From the NCBI RefSeq assembly GCF_005405005.1, contig NZ_BJDH01000008.1:78159-142158 (forward strand): DNA of 64,000 nt, given 5' to 3'. The notes below the pieces were generated by a model. That model was not told the origin of the DNA. It worked only from the letters and a program-made list of their open reading frames with translations, and did not search any database. This DNA is from Lactiplantibacillus daoliensis (lineage in GTDB: Bacteria > Bacillota > Bacilli > Lactobacillales > Lactobacillaceae). This document shows, one piece after another, positions 10,696 through 19,732 of the stretch; the stretch's first letter is position 1, and the number at the start of each line of letters is the position of its first letter. The translations under genes were made by a program, and so were the position numbers.

Positions 10696-11235
10696 TTAAA
10701 TATCACTTGGATTATCAGGAATTAATTGAATTAATGGCTGACCAAAGTTAACTTCATCACCATTTTCAACTAGCAAGGCTTTAACTTGACCAGCTTGCTT
10801 GGCAACCACTGGCCGCATCATTTGCATCGCTTGAATCAAGCCGACTTGTTGACCGACACTGACTTGATCGCCAACACTGACATATGGCGTTTCTTCGGCT
10901 GAATGAGCCTGGTAGAAGATACCGACCACTGGTGCGGTAATGCACTCGGCTGGGTCAATTTCGTCCTCGACTGGGGCTGGTGCCGGCGTACTGATTGGTG
11001 TCGGTTCAGCGGTTGGCGCAACTGGCGTATCCACAATTGGTTCTGGTGCCGACTGAACTGGTTCCTCAGGCGCTACCGGCGCATTTGGTAGTGGTGTCGG
11101 TTGGGTATTGACCACCGGTTTGCCATGTCCTTTTTTACCCATTTGAATTTCAAATTCTTGATCACGATATTCAAAATTAGATAAACTGCTTTGTTCAAAC
11201 TTATCCATCAGTTGATAAATCTTATTTAAATCCAT
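10696..11235 (-). CDS. AccB-like biotin carrier protein lacking the biotinyl lysine
   Basis: 179 residues with the layout of the acetyl-CoA carboxylase carrier subunit: a conserved N-terminus (MDLNKIYQLMDKFEQS), a Pro/Ala/Thr linker (about 50-95) and a C-terminal lipoyl/biotinyl beta barrel (about 97-175: APVVGIFY, GDQVSVGQQVG, NGDEVNFGQPL). In true carriers the barrel ends in AMKM, whose Lys receives biotin. Here the codon at 10822-10824 is CAA, giving AMQM (Gln138), so it cannot be biotinylated at the usual site. AGGG precedes the start. It stands alone with its own terminator, away from other acc genes. It could be a non-catalytic paralogue or a regulatory decoy; that role is inference. 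A working accB elsewhere is expected. Confidence 0.88.
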   Translation of the reverse strand: MDLNKIYQLMDKFEQSSLSNFEYRDQEFEIQMGKKGHGKPVVNTQPTPLPNAPVAPEEPVQSAPEPIVDTPVAPTAEPTPISTPAPAPVEDEIDPAECITAPVVGIFYQAHSAEETPYVSVGDQVSVGQQVGLIQAMQMMRPVVAKQAGQVKALLVENGDEVNFGQPLIQLIPDNPSDI

Positions 11236-11330
11236 CAGACAACCCTCCAGTAATTTACACTTATCATACCACCAAGTGTCTCACAGGATTGTTGTGGAAG
11301 TGTGAATCCTTGATTAAGAATTTCTCAACT

Positions 11331-11651
11331 TTAAGCGGAAGCCAGTCCGTGCGCGGCAGTCACAACTTTAAATAAAAAGAGTGGGGCTGGTGATTTACCG
11401 GCGTCCGCATAAGCTAAAACCGCATCAACGTGATCGAGCTGCATGAGCCGATTATCCAACTGCCATAAATCACGTTGATAATAATCACGACAATATTGAA
11501 CTAAGTTCGTCAGAAAGTTGCCAATCGCTTCATTAGCGGTATCACCACGGCCATCAACGCCCCAAAACTCGGCTGATTCCAACCAGAAACGTTGCTCCGA
11601 CAATTCGCGGTAACGACCTTCTTCATGAATTAACACTAAACGTGGTTCCAT
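11331..11651 (-). CDS. Small protein of unknown function
   Basis: I prefer the ATG at 11649-11651 (106 residues) because GAGGGGG lies seven bases upstream. A longer reading starts at 11783, but its first 44 residues look unlike protein and have no good ribosome site. The product has no signal or membrane span. Its centre (ANEAIGNFLTNLVQYCRDYYQRD) is a predicted amphipathic helix that faintly recalls the C-terminal helix of some type II antitoxins; no toxin gene adjoins, so I make no functional call. It lies 150 bases downstream of the Rrf2-type gene on the same strand and may be co-transcribed with it. Confidence 0.6.
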   Translation of the reverse strand: MEPRLVLIHEEGRYRELSEQRFWLESAEFWGVDGRGDTANEAIGNFLTNLVQYCRDYYQRDLWQLDNRLMQLDHVDAVLAYADAGKSPAPLFLFKVVTAAHGLASA

Positions 11652-11801
11652 TGCCAGTCCCCCTCTAAAAGATGCCTTGCCTTTAATGTCATTAAAGATA
11701 GCATCAACCGAGCCGACTGACAATTCCAAACAACAAACTCGTTTGAAATTAAGGTTCTTAACCTGGAGCACCTTAATTTGCAATTAGCTCAGTTGTTTTA
11801 C

Positions 11802-12272
11802 TTAAGAATCTAAACCGCGTTCCTTGGCTAAAAAAGTACCATGGTGTTCAATGTCTCGCTGTAAATCTGCCATAGTGAATTGATGATAATACGCCCGATA
11901 TTGCCGGTCCGCAACCGTAAACAAATCGGTTAACGTCTCACTAATATTGGCCGCAATTGGTGATTCCGTGGCTTCATCATCTGTCCCAGAATGGCCGGTA
12001 ATAAAGCGCGCATAACTAAGCGTCGGTGGAATTGTTAAGTCATACAGATCCCCCAAGTTCATTTCAGTGAGCGCTTTTTCTAGCTGATAGCCCCCATTTT
12101 TACCGACCGTACCGATTAAATAACCCTGCTTATGTAAAACGGATAGAATATTACGAATCATGACGGGATTTAAATGTAATGATTGGGCCAGCTCCCGACT
12201 GGACACCTTGTTAGGGCGATGGGCGTCTAAATAGAGCAAACTATGCACCGCCACGGAAAAATCAAGTTTCAT
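11802..12272 (-). CDS. Rrf2-family transcriptional regulator
   Basis: 156 residues. The N-terminal winged helix is typical of Rrf2: MKLDFSVAVHSLLYL, then VSSRELAQSLHLNPVMIRNIL as helix-turn-helix, then the wing GTVGKNGGYQL. The protein has no cysteine, so it cannot carry the Fe-S cluster of IscR or NsrR and is closer to the YwnA/YwgB-like cluster-free group. A strong AGGAGGG stands seven bases before the ATG. The divergent DUF2075 gene starts 110 bases away and is a possible target; so is the small gene downstream. Its inducer is unknown. Confidence 0.85.
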   Translation of the reverse strand: MKLDFSVAVHSLLYLDAHRPNKVSSRELAQSLHLNPVMIRNILSVLHKQGYLIGTVGKNGGYQLEKALTEMNLGDLYDLTIPPTLSYARFITGHSGTDDEATESPIAANISETLTDLFTVADRQYRAYYHQFTMADLQRDIEHHGTFLAKERGLDS

Positions 12273-12381
12273 AAAATCCCTCCTACGACTAAATTGGTTA
12301 GTTTTATTTTACCACCATCTGTAAGGATTACCATTTCAATTAGCCCACGCATTACGTTATAATGCGCACAGGAGGCTTTCT

Positions 12382-13578
12382 ATGACATCAGAACTTAGCG
12401 CGGCGACCTTTAAACTAGCGGATCAAGCCGCTTTATCGCCAGCGCAACAGCAATTGGAACAAACCTTACTAACTTTTATCCGGAAACATCGGCAACAACC
12501 AGATACTGGCCTGTTCGTCATTCACGGTGACGCCGGTACCGGCAAGAGCGCCGTACTAGCCGCGGCCTTCAGTCGGTTACAAGCTTTAAGCCGCAGCGAA
12601 AAACCGAATGACTTACAAAATACGACTAATTATCTGGTCGTTAACCATAACGAGATGCTCAAGATTTATAAGCGACTCGCCGGTGATGATCCCGATTTAC
12701 GAAAAAAGGACTTTCAAAAGCCAACACCGTTAATTAACCGACTCACTAAAACCGACACTATGGCGGATGTCGTCTTTATTGATGAAGCGCATCTCTTGCT
12801 CACGCAACCGGATCGCTACAATAAATTCACTGGACACAACCAGCTAACTGAACTGATAAAACACAGTCGTGTCGTTGTTCTCGTCTTCGATACGCGGCAA
12901 GTTTTAAAGCTAAAAAGTTACTGGCAAACGAGTGATCTAGCGCCATTTTTGGCGCTATATCCACATGAAACTTTTAATCTGGATGAACAATTCAGAATGA
13001 ATGGTAACGCCGATGTTGTGAACTGGATTGACCAGTTTACACAAGGAAACCTGTCACCCAAGCCTGTCGATAAACAGTTTGACTTCAAAGTTTTTTCAGA
13101 CGGTCAACCCATGTATGACCTAATTCGCCAACGTGACCACGAAGTCAGCTTATCGCGATTGGTGGCGACTGCGGACTTTCCATACGTCGTTAACCACGGG
13201 ACTTGGTACGTGACTGCAGGTAGTCTCAAGATTCCTTGGGATAAAGTCAATTTAACAGATGATCCTTGGGCATTGCGATCAGAGACGCTCAACGAAGTCG
13301 GCTCAATTTACACTATCCAAGGTTTCGACCTCAACTATGCTGGCGTGGTTTTAGGACCATCTGTAGGTTATGACGCGGCCACGGATACCGTTGTCGTCCA
13401 TCCCGAGCGGTACGAAGATCAAGAAGCGTTCAAGAACCGCGATGACCTTGGTAACTTAGCGCCATTAAAAGCTCAAATCATTTTTAATTCGATTAATGTG
13501 TTAATGAAGCGCGGCCGCTATGGTCTATATTTATACGCCGTTGATCCGGCATTACGGCAACGCTTATTAGCGTTATAA
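12382..13578 (+). CDS. DUF2075 P-loop ATPase/helicase-like protein
   Basis: 398 residues. Walker A is GDAGTGKS at 49-56 and Walker B is VVFIDEAH with DEAH at 134-137, as in the DUF2075 family (Schlafen/SF1-helicase-like core). Further motifs fit: FDTRQVL (motif III-like), LDEQFRMNG, and SIYTIQGFDLNYAGVVLGP near 310, which matches the SF1-type motif V region. The C-terminus KRGRYGLYLYA corresponds to motif VI. The start ATG has AGGAGG seven bases upstream. In other bacteria such proteins occur alone or fused to nuclease domains; no nuclease domain is seen here, so its nucleic-acid role stays general. Confidence 0.85.
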   Translation: MTSELSAATFKLADQAALSPAQQQLEQTLLTFIRKHRQQPDTGLFVIHGDAGTGKSAVLAAAFSRLQALSRSEKPNDLQNTTNYLVVNHNEMLKIYKRLAGDDPDLRKKDFQKPTPLINRLTKTDTMADVVFIDEAHLLLTQPDRYNKFTGHNQLTELIKHSRVVVLVFDTRQVLKLKSYWQTSDLAPFLALYPHETFNLDEQFRMNGNADVVNWIDQFTQGNLSPKPVDKQFDFKVFSDGQPMYDLIRQRDHEVSLSRLVATADFPYVVNHGTWYVTAGSLKIPWDKVNLTDDPWALRSETLNEVGSIYTIQGFDLNYAGVVLGPSVGYDAATDTVVVHPERYEDQEAFKNRDDLGNLAPLKAQIIFNSINVLMKRGRYGLYLYAVDPALRQRLLAL

Positions 13579-13623
13579 TACAATCAACAACACTGGATAT
13601 TACTTTAGTTTGCCACTCTGGTT

Positions 13624-13948
13624 GGTCCAAAGTTGGCTGGAACGTGGTGGCCACGTTTGTGAGCCAAAGGACGGTCTCACAAGCCGGGCTTTATCTAAGG
13701 CGCAAAAACAGCGCCAAAGATAAACGACACCACTGAGCCAATTTTGGCCCGCCCGACGTTAGATAAGTTTCCTGTTTTAGAAACTAAATCCAGCCGAGAG
13801 GTTCGCCCCTAAAATGCTCAGCCATGAAATTGGTCTTAGTACGGGTGGTTTTTCCCGGACTTAGACCAAGGCCAGTTTTAAAGACCGCCTTTTGGCTTTA
13901 AAATGGCCCATGGCGTTCCAGCATTTTAGGGGCGAACCGGCAGGCGAA
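13624..13948. repeat. Composite structured repeat, class I, copy 1
   Basis: Two back-to-back stem-loop arms fill the gap between the DUF2075 and PEBP genes. Arm C (13624-13750, read on the minus strand) closes with GGTCCAAAGTTGGCT against AGCCAATTTTGGCCC. Arm B (13800-13938, plus strand) closes with a 19-base perfect stem (13800-13818 with 13920-13938). Each arm contains an inner stem around CTTAG...CTTAG and an apical hairpin with AGACCG...TTTGGCT. The linker CGACGTT...CGAGAGG and the end CGGCAGGCG recur, inverted, at 31.7 kb. No ORF is present. Confidence 0.8.
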
Positions 13949-13995
13949 ACGTCACACCAGTACCCAGTGCCATCAACTGTAAGGAGGAATTTTTG

Positions 13996-14505
13996 ATGAA
14001 AGTTTCAATTCCAACCGAAAATGGTGTCCTGGCTGCCAAGTATTCCAAGCAAGCCGCACCAGAATTACAACTCAAGGGGCACCCAATCGTCTCATTTCCA
14101 ATCCATATCGAAGATGTTCCCGCTGACGCTAAAAGCTTAGCCTTCGTTTTTTACGATGACGATGCCATTCCAGTTAGTGGCTTCACTTGGATTCATTGGA
14201 TTGCTGCCAATATTCCCGCCGAGACAACGGATATTCCAGAAAATGCTAGTCAAACTGGTGCCGTAGCTATGGTTCAAGGTAATAACTCGACCGCCGGTGG
14301 CTATACTGGCGAAACTGATCTGACCATTACACAACACTACGTTGGCCCCTATCCGCCAAATGAAGATCACGATTATACCTTTAAACTTTACGCCTTAGAC
14401 ACCGAATTACCCCTACAACCTGGTTACTGGTTAAATCACTTTTATAAAGCTAGCGCTGGACACGTGCTAGCGACTGCCACAACCGTCGTTGTCGGAAAAA
14501 AATAG
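13996..14505 (+). CDS. YbhB/YbcL-type PEBP-like protein
   Basis: 169 residues of the phosphatidylethanolamine-binding/Raf-kinase-inhibitor-like superfamily, bacterial YbhB/YbcL branch. The family core is visible: FVFYDDDAIPVSGFTWIHWIAANIP, then YVGPYPPNEDHDYTFKLYALD, which builds the anion-binding pocket, and a C-terminal HVLATATTVVVGKK strand. It is cytosolic, with no signal. The start ATG lies eight bases after AAGGAGG. The usual ligand is unknown in bacteria. Upstream lies a 414-base gap filled by the structured repeat; downstream a clean terminator makes it monocistronic. Confidence 0.9.
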   Translation: MKVSIPTENGVLAAKYSKQAAPELQLKGHPIVSFPIHIEDVPADAKSLAFVFYDDDAIPVSGFTWIHWIAANIPAETTDIPENASQTGAVAMVQGNNSTAGGYTGETDLTITQHYVGPYPPNEDHDYTFKLYALDTELPLQPGYWLNHFYKASAGHVLATATTVVVGKK

Positions 14506-14514
14506 TTATTTACA

Positions 14515-14548
14515 AAAACCGTTACCAATTCATTTTGGTAACGGTTTT
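14515..14548 (+). terminator. Terminator of the PEBP-like gene
   Basis: AAAACCGTTACCAA (14515-14528) pairs perfectly with TTGGTAACGGTTTT (14535-14548) around a six-base loop. Confidence 0.9.
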
Positions 14549-14723
14549 ATATATTTATAGAATTATTTTTGCAATATTTCGATTATCGAATTTATCTAAA
14601 AGGATCACAAAACGGCAGCATTAGCACCAGAATTCAATTTAACTCTGTGATATAATCAAAAACGTTGTCATCAATTAAATAACTATTCTATATCAAATGA
14701 TTTAAGGAGGATCTTAGTTTCAA

Positions 14724-15635
14724 ATGCATTTAGAGAAGACTGAATTGCGTGACTACCTCGTTGGTTTTGCCTTAGTCCTTAGCATGGTTGGCATTGCTAC
14801 TTGGTTACACGATTACGAAATTATTTTACCAGAAATTGGCGCCTTAACGGCAGGTATGTGGATCTATCACAAGCGTGACTGGATTCGCCAACCAATTAAG
14901 ATTTTTCTAGCGCCATCCGGCACGGCGGTGATTGGCTTCATCATCAATCTATTGCCACTCAACTATCCGACTAAAGTCGTGACCACCCTGCTACTAATAC
15001 TCGTCTTATTAAGAAGTTTACGATCGACCCTAGCGCCTTCATTTGCGACTGGGCTATTGCCGATTATCGTGAACGCGACACACTGGTCCTTTATCATCGC
15101 AATTTTTGGGTTCACACTGATTCTCATGGCTGGTGTGTTATTCCGCGGCTTGTATCACGGCATTCCTGCAGGTGAACCGTTGTCTATTCGCCACATGAGT
15201 ATTTTTCTAGTCGCTGGAATCGTGTGGGCCGGTTTAGTTTGGTTAAGTGGCAATCCACAAATGGCGGCCATCCCACCAGTATTAGTGGTGTTTTTTGAAG
15301 CACTACAGCAACCAACTTATCATGGCAAAATGGCCCTCAAGCAAATCACTGCCTTAACTGGCGCTGCCACGCTTGGAGTCCTTATTCACCTCGTCTTCGC
15401 CTCTTGGCTATTAACCACACTCATTAGTTTGCCACTGGTTTTTATTTTATTGGCACTATTAAACTTAAAACTACCGGCCGCCTATGCATTTCCATTATTA
15501 GCCCTGGTTTTACCGACGAACATGTTTAACCATTTGCCACTCGCTGCCTTACTTGCATCCAGTTTCTTCTTAGGAATCGTCTTTACCTATAAGCAAGTCA
15601 TTAACCGTGTTCGGGTAGCCACTGAAAATGACTAA
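14724..15635 (+). CDS. Polytopic membrane protein of unknown function
   Basis: 303 residues with about nine hydrophobic spans. It looks like two similar halves: each has a loop with small and Pro residues next to a span (QPIKIFLAPSGTAVIGFIIN in the first, QQPTYHGKMALKQITALTGA in the second) and a LPE or IPP turn before it. This faintly resembles HPP-family or FUSC-like membrane proteins, but I do not recognise the family with confidence. An AAGGAGG stands 13 bases upstream of the ATG, longer than usual; the in-frame stop TAG at 14715 excludes an earlier start. It ends in a charged cytosolic tail and shares a two-way terminator with melA. Confidence 0.8.
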   Translation: MHLEKTELRDYLVGFALVLSMVGIATWLHDYEIILPEIGALTAGMWIYHKRDWIRQPIKIFLAPSGTAVIGFIINLLPLNYPTKVVTTLLLILVLLRSLRSTLAPSFATGLLPIIVNATHWSFIIAIFGFTLILMAGVLFRGLYHGIPAGEPLSIRHMSIFLVAGIVWAGLVWLSGNPQMAAIPPVLVVFFEALQQPTYHGKMALKQITALTGAATLGVLIHLVFASWLLTTLISLPLVFILLALLNLKLPAAYAFPLLALVLPTNMFNHLPLAALLASSFFLGIVFTYKQVINRVRVATEND

Positions 15636-15639
15636 AAAC

Positions 15640-15682
15640 AGCACGCCTGCGACCATTAATTGGGACGCAGACGTGCTATTTT
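15640..15682. terminator. Bidirectional terminator between convergent genes
   Basis: AGCACGCCTGCG (15640-15651) pairs with CGCAGACGTGCT (15666-15677) with one mismatch; A-rich on the left and T-rich on the right, so it can end both flanking genes. Confidence 0.85.
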
Positions 15683-15686
15683 TTCT

Positions 15687-17945
15687 TTAATCTACCGCAA
15701 TCAAATGATATAGATGTGATTGAAAATCACCGCGTAATTCGGCGGTATCTGCATTCGCACCATTAAATTGATCCGGTTCACGGAGTCCGAACTTTTGTAA
15801 TAACCGCCCACTAACAATGGGACCATCGTCAATTTGATAATGGCGCTCGGCACTGACCATTGGCAAACTAATCGTCGCTAACACCGTTGGATTGGGACGG
15901 GCTAACTTACGATAAAACCCCACAAACAATTCGGTCTGGTCCGGATTTGTCACGCTCCAAGCAACCGTATTGGCAGTCGGTTCTATTGGTCGTAACTGCT
16001 GGAACTGACCGTTGACGAAGAGCTGACGATGTTGTTGATAGAATGTGATATTGGCTTTAATCGCCGCTAGTTCATCCGCTGACAGCTTCGTAATATCCAG
16101 CTCATACCCTAGTGGCCCAAAATCAGCTACATTTTGCCGTAGTGCTAACGACGTTTGCCGGCCGACTTGCGCATTCGGAACTGCCGAAACGTGATTGCTG
16201 AACGCCGCTAAGGGGTAAGCTAAAGTTGTGCCAGTTAAGATACCCAGCCGTTCCACCGCATCACTATCGTCGCTCGGCCACATTTGTGGGCTGTAAAAGA
16301 GCAGGCCTAGATCAAAGCGTCCACCACCGCCCGCACAGCCTTCAATTAATAAGTCTGGAAAATCCGTTAAGATTTTTTGATACAACTGATAAACACCCAA
16401 AATATAGCGATGATAAAATTCTGTCTGCGGCAAGCCTTGTGCCGCTAGATAAGGCGAGTACGCTTCAGTAATATTGCGATTCATGTCCCATTTCATAAAA
16501 TCGAGCTGAGCCGCTTTAATCACTGGTTTCATTTGGTCATAAATAGCTTGCACCACCGCTGGATTCGCAAAGTCTAACACATACTGATGCCGACCAATCG
16601 CCGTTCGAGGATATGGATGTCGCACGACCCAATCCGGATGATCACGATAAAGTGGTGTATCTGGTGACACCATTTCTGGTTCAAACCATAAGCCCATTTG
16701 CAGGCCCATTGCGTGAATTTGCGTTGCAAAATGACCGATACCATTTGGAAATTTGTGGTGGTCAACCCGCCAGTCTCCTAACGAGGTCCAATCATCATCC
16801 CGATGACCAAACCAGCCATCATCAACAACAAAACATTCCATTCCCAATTGCTGGGCTTGTTTAGCCAAAGTTAGCAATTTCGTCTCGTCAAACTTAAAAT
16901 ACGTCGCTTCCCAATTATTGAAAACAATCGGTCGAGGCCGCTGTTGCCATTGATGCGCCACAATGTGTTGTTGGGCGAGCGCTTGCGTTTCACTGATCAA
17001 ACCATTGATTCCGGCATGGCTGTAATAGAGCACCGCTTCCGGCGTGCTGAAGGACTCTCCAGCCGCCAACCGCCAGCCAAAATAAGCCGGACTAATCCCA
17101 GTCATCAAGCGGGTCTGTTGCCATTCATTCACTTCTACTTGAGTCAAAAAGTTTCCCGAATAGATTAAATTACTGGCGTAAACGTCCCCGTGATTTAACT
17201 CACGACTGCGCATTAACGCGACAAATGGATTATGTTGATGTCCCGACGCCCCGCGCAAGGACTCCACCGAAACCGTCCCCTGAGCCAGATTATGTCGTTT
17301 AATGCCACGTTCTTTCAGCCACGCGCCCGCTAAGTTGACCATTTCAAATTGATCATCCGGTAATTCCAAAGTGGCACTCATCATATTTTGAATCATGACT
17401 GGTTGGCTACCAAGATTCGTCAGCGTACTACTACGTACAATCGCACCATGGTCCTTAAAAATCGTGTAATACTGAATCAGTTTCAACTGGTGCACTTCGT
17501 CAATCAAAGTCACCGCAAGCTGTTGCGCGTCTTGGTCACCAACCGCATATGTTGTCGGTTGAGCCAATGAACGGGGCTTCGTCGCCGTCACCGTATAACT
17601 TTTGTAAATAAAGTCTAGGTACCAAGGCTCTTGTTTCACACTAACCGCCAACGCCCCACGCCGAAAATCAGACGAACCGTACACCGGACATTCTTGCGCG
17701 CGGTCCGCCAAACTGAAATCACCCGTTTCAATTGAATAGGCCACAACTCCAGCTGAGCGGCTGCTGTGCCGTTGTAAATAGGCGACATCCGCGTCAGTCA
17801 GCTTTCCCAACGTCTGACCATAGTACAAGTGTCCCAATTGACCATTTGGCATGACGTCCAGTACGTAACTGATTTTTTGATTATGTAAATGAAAGACTTG
17901 GTCCCCAACTAACTCAATCATCGTGCTACTTTTTAACCCATCCAT
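15687..17945 (-). CDS. melA: Alpha-galactosidase, glycoside hydrolase family 36
   Basis: 752 residues, the usual length of lactobacillus GH36 enzymes that release galactose from melibiose, raffinose and stachyose in the cytosol. An N-terminal beta-sandwich is followed by the catalytic barrel. KWDMNRNITE carries the nucleophile (Asp487), and WPSDDSDAVERL contains the acid/base aspartate. DDGWFGHRDDDWTSLGDW, LWFEPEMVSPD and EGCAGGGGRFD are further GH36 signatures. There is no signal peptide. The start at 17945 has only a weak ribosome site (AAAGTGGG); an ATG eight codons in is possible. No transporter or raf/lac genes adjoin, so sugar entry must be coded elsewhere. Confidence 0.95.
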   Translation of the reverse strand: MDGLKSSTMIELVGDQVFHLHNQKISYVLDVMPNGQLGHLYYGQTLGKLTDADVAYLQRHSSRSAGVVAYSIETGDFSLADRAQECPVYGSSDFRRGALAVSVKQEPWYLDFIYKSYTVTATKPRSLAQPTTYAVGDQDAQQLAVTLIDEVHQLKLIQYYTIFKDHGAIVRSSTLTNLGSQPVMIQNMMSATLELPDDQFEMVNLAGAWLKERGIKRHNLAQGTVSVESLRGASGHQHNPFVALMRSRELNHGDVYASNLIYSGNFLTQVEVNEWQQTRLMTGISPAYFGWRLAAGESFSTPEAVLYYSHAGINGLISETQALAQQHIVAHQWQQRPRPIVFNNWEATYFKFDETKLLTLAKQAQQLGMECFVVDDGWFGHRDDDWTSLGDWRVDHHKFPNGIGHFATQIHAMGLQMGLWFEPEMVSPDTPLYRDHPDWVVRHPYPRTAIGRHQYVLDFANPAVVQAIYDQMKPVIKAAQLDFMKWDMNRNITEAYSPYLAAQGLPQTEFYHRYILGVYQLYQKILTDFPDLLIEGCAGGGGRFDLGLLFYSPQMWPSDDSDAVERLGILTGTTLAYPLAAFSNHVSAVPNAQVGRQTSLALRQNVADFGPLGYELDITKLSADELAAIKANITFYQQHRQLFVNGQFQQLRPIEPTANTVAWSVTNPDQTELFVGFYRKLARPNPTVLATISLPMVSAERHYQIDDGPIVSGRLLQKFGLREPDQFNGANADTAELRGDFQSHLYHLIAVD

Positions 17946-18081
17946 TTTGCGCCCACTTTCATCTTGACTCGCCGACTCAACTATTTACCCTTAATTATTT
18001 CACAACTAACCAACCAGACACTAGCAATTCAGCTTATGAAAAAAGCGCTCCATCAGGACACCCCCAATTAAGCACCACGAC

Positions 18082-18705
18082 TTAACTCGTCGTCAGTTCT
18101 CCTAAAATATAGGTAGCAATCATTCCCACCAAAATTCCCGCAACAGCTGTAATGACCAAAATCCACCAACTAATCGCGTCCACGCCCAGCGCAAAGAAGG
18201 ATCGATTCCAAGGTCCCCAAACGGGTAACCAGGCGCCCAGTAGATGTAACTTTAAAAAGGCAATCGCAATTAATGGACCGCTAATCAAAGTTGCCACTAC
18301 CCCATTCAGCTGTCCTTGACTTGCTAAAACCAGTGAAATCAGATTTGGCAGATAAACGATAATATTCACTAATAATAATGCCAACGTAAAATGATAATTC
18401 CAGCCCATCGCTTGACGCATATGGTCACAATCATGAATTGCAATTACTTCTAGCATTGCTAAATTGGTGATCATCAAACTGTAAACTTGGCTCAGCGTCG
18501 GCTCATGACCAGAAAAAATTCGATTCTGCCGAACGGTGTGCAAGCTTCTCCAACCAACCAAGACAATTGTTAGACCTAATAGACCATGAATAACGACCCC
18601 AAATGGGCTTTTCCCCAGCCACATCAACCAAGTTGCCATGATTTCAGTCACCGCTAATGCAACGATTAAGAGCCAACTAATTCCTTTTCCAATTCGTGAT
18701 GTCAT
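18082..18705 (-). CDS. Six-span membrane protein of unknown function
   Basis: 207 residues when started at the ATG nine bases after GAGAGGGGG; an ATG three codons earlier abuts the ribosome site and is unlikely. About six hydrophobic segments are seen. A polar stretch AIHDCDHMRQAMGWNYH with three His, two Asp and a Cys lies near a membrane face and could bind metal or haem; this is inference. I do not recognise the family. It is transcribed on the same strand as melA but 136 bases upstream of its start, so co-transcription is uncertain. Confidence 0.75.
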   Translation of the reverse strand: MTSRIGKGISWLLIVALAVTEIMATWLMWLGKSPFGVVIHGLLGLTIVLVGWRSLHTVRQNRIFSGHEPTLSQVYSLMITNLAMLEVIAIHDCDHMRQAMGWNYHFTLALLLVNIIVYLPNLISLVLASQGQLNGVVATLISGPLIAIAFLKLHLLGAWLPVWGPWNRSFFALGVDAISWWILVITAVAGILVGMIATYILGELTTS

Positions 18706-18801
18706 TTTGAACATCCCCCTCTCACCAGTTGATTAACCAGTGTTAATGACTTCTAAATTGTAACGCTTTCATTGACTAATTAACAGAGCTGAACGGCAAA
18801 C

Positions 18802-18834
18802 AAAAAAACACCCACATCATCTAGCGATGGGGTG
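18802..18834 (-). terminator. Terminator closing a long 3' untranslated region
   Basis: On the minus strand CACCC-ATC pairs (with a bulge) to GAT-GGGTG (18809-18818 with 18826-18834), then seven T follow. The nearest upstream minus-strand gene is the DUF1304 gene ending at 19283, so a transcript ending here would carry the structured repeat at 18868-19254 in its 3' region. Confidence 0.65.
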
Positions 18835-18867
18835 CAGCTCAACTATCTATGATACCGTTTCGCCAGT

Positions 18868-19254
18868 CATCCGGACTTTCCTGTGGGGGGAACGGTCACA
18901 GCCATAGTACGGTCTGTGGCCTCGCCTCAAAGCCGAAAATACACGTCTTTAAGGTCGCCCTGTGATCTAAGTCAGCATAAAGCGCTGACTAACATCACCG
19001 TCACGGGAAAGTCCGAATAACTTGCTACACTCAAATTGAAATGATTATTATTTGAGTTCCAAAAACAATTCCAGCCGCAAGTTGTCAGTGACGAAACCTG
19101 CTATGTAAGTGGCTTTAGAACAGCGATTTTCTATTCTTAGGCCACCGACGACTTTTAAAATTTGCGGTTTGGGTAAAGCTTAAAAGCGAGGTTTCAGACG
19201 TCCTATGGCTGGAACCGGTCGCCATAGCTGGTGAAGTCACTGACAACCGCAAGC
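18868..19254. repeat. Composite structured repeat, class II, copy 1
   Basis: Arm E (18868-19018, minus strand) closes with CGGACTTTCCTGTG (18872-18885) against CACGGGAAAGTCCG (19002-19015). It has a second hairpin with AAAGACGTG...CGGCTTT and an apical hairpin CACAGACCG...TGGCTGTG. Arm D (19076-19254, plus strand) closes with GTTGTCAGTGAC (19081-19092) against GTCACTGACAAC (19236-19247) and has CAGACGTCCTATGGCTG at its apex. The same two arms recur in opposite order at 24.7 kb. No ORF is present. Confidence 0.75.
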
Positions 19255-19282
19255 GAAAATTTTCCAGTTAATTAGTCATTGT

Positions 19283-19651
19283 TTAGGCTAAATAAATCAA
19301 AACAAACGCGATCAACGCGGGCAATCCTTGTACGACGATGATGGACTTGCTGGCAGTGACACTACCATAAGCTGCTGCGACCATTACGCAGGCTAAGAAA
19401 AACAACGTCACGCCCATGCTGGCCGCTGCCGGCACTACGAATAAACTAAAAAGAATCCCAACAGCTAAGAAACCATTGTATAACCCTTGATTTTTAAACA
19501 AAGTCTGGACTTCTGGCTTTTTCAATAACTCTCGTGAAACACCGAATGCTGAGGCGGCCATTTCGCTGTCCGCATTAAACATCTCTAACCATAAGATAAA
19601 AAAGTGTTCCAGCGCGACTAAACACGCCATAATTGTTGCTGCAAGTGCCAT
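19283..19651 (-). CDS. DUF1304-family small membrane protein
   Basis: 122 residues with four hydrophobic spans; the pattern LVALEHFFILWLEMF, then FGVSRELLKKPEVQTLFKNQGLYNGFLA, is characteristic of DUF1304 proteins, whose function is not established. I take the ATG eight bases after AGGGGG; the ATG two codons earlier is too close to it. Downstream lie two structured repeat arms before a terminator at 18802. The MFS gene upstream ends only 82 bases away on the same strand, so read-through from that promoter is possible. Confidence 0.88.
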   Translation of the reverse strand: MALAATIMACLVALEHFFILWLEMFNADSEMAASAFGVSRELLKKPEVQTLFKNQGLYNGFLAVGILFSLFVVPAAASMGVTLFFLACVMVAAAYGSVTASKSIIVVQGLPALIAFVLIYLA

Positions 19652-19732
19652 TTTCATTTCCCCCTGTTAGAACAATTTCATTTCCCAGTCTAACAGACTC
19701 AACAGGTAGTTAACAGTATTTCTGAATCGCAA

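Noticed and set aside
13624..13948. Composite repeats as transposon-derived MITEs
   Set aside because: No terminal inverted repeats bounded by target duplications could be seen; the internal nested and covarying stems point to structure rather than a simple MITE, though mobility is not excluded.
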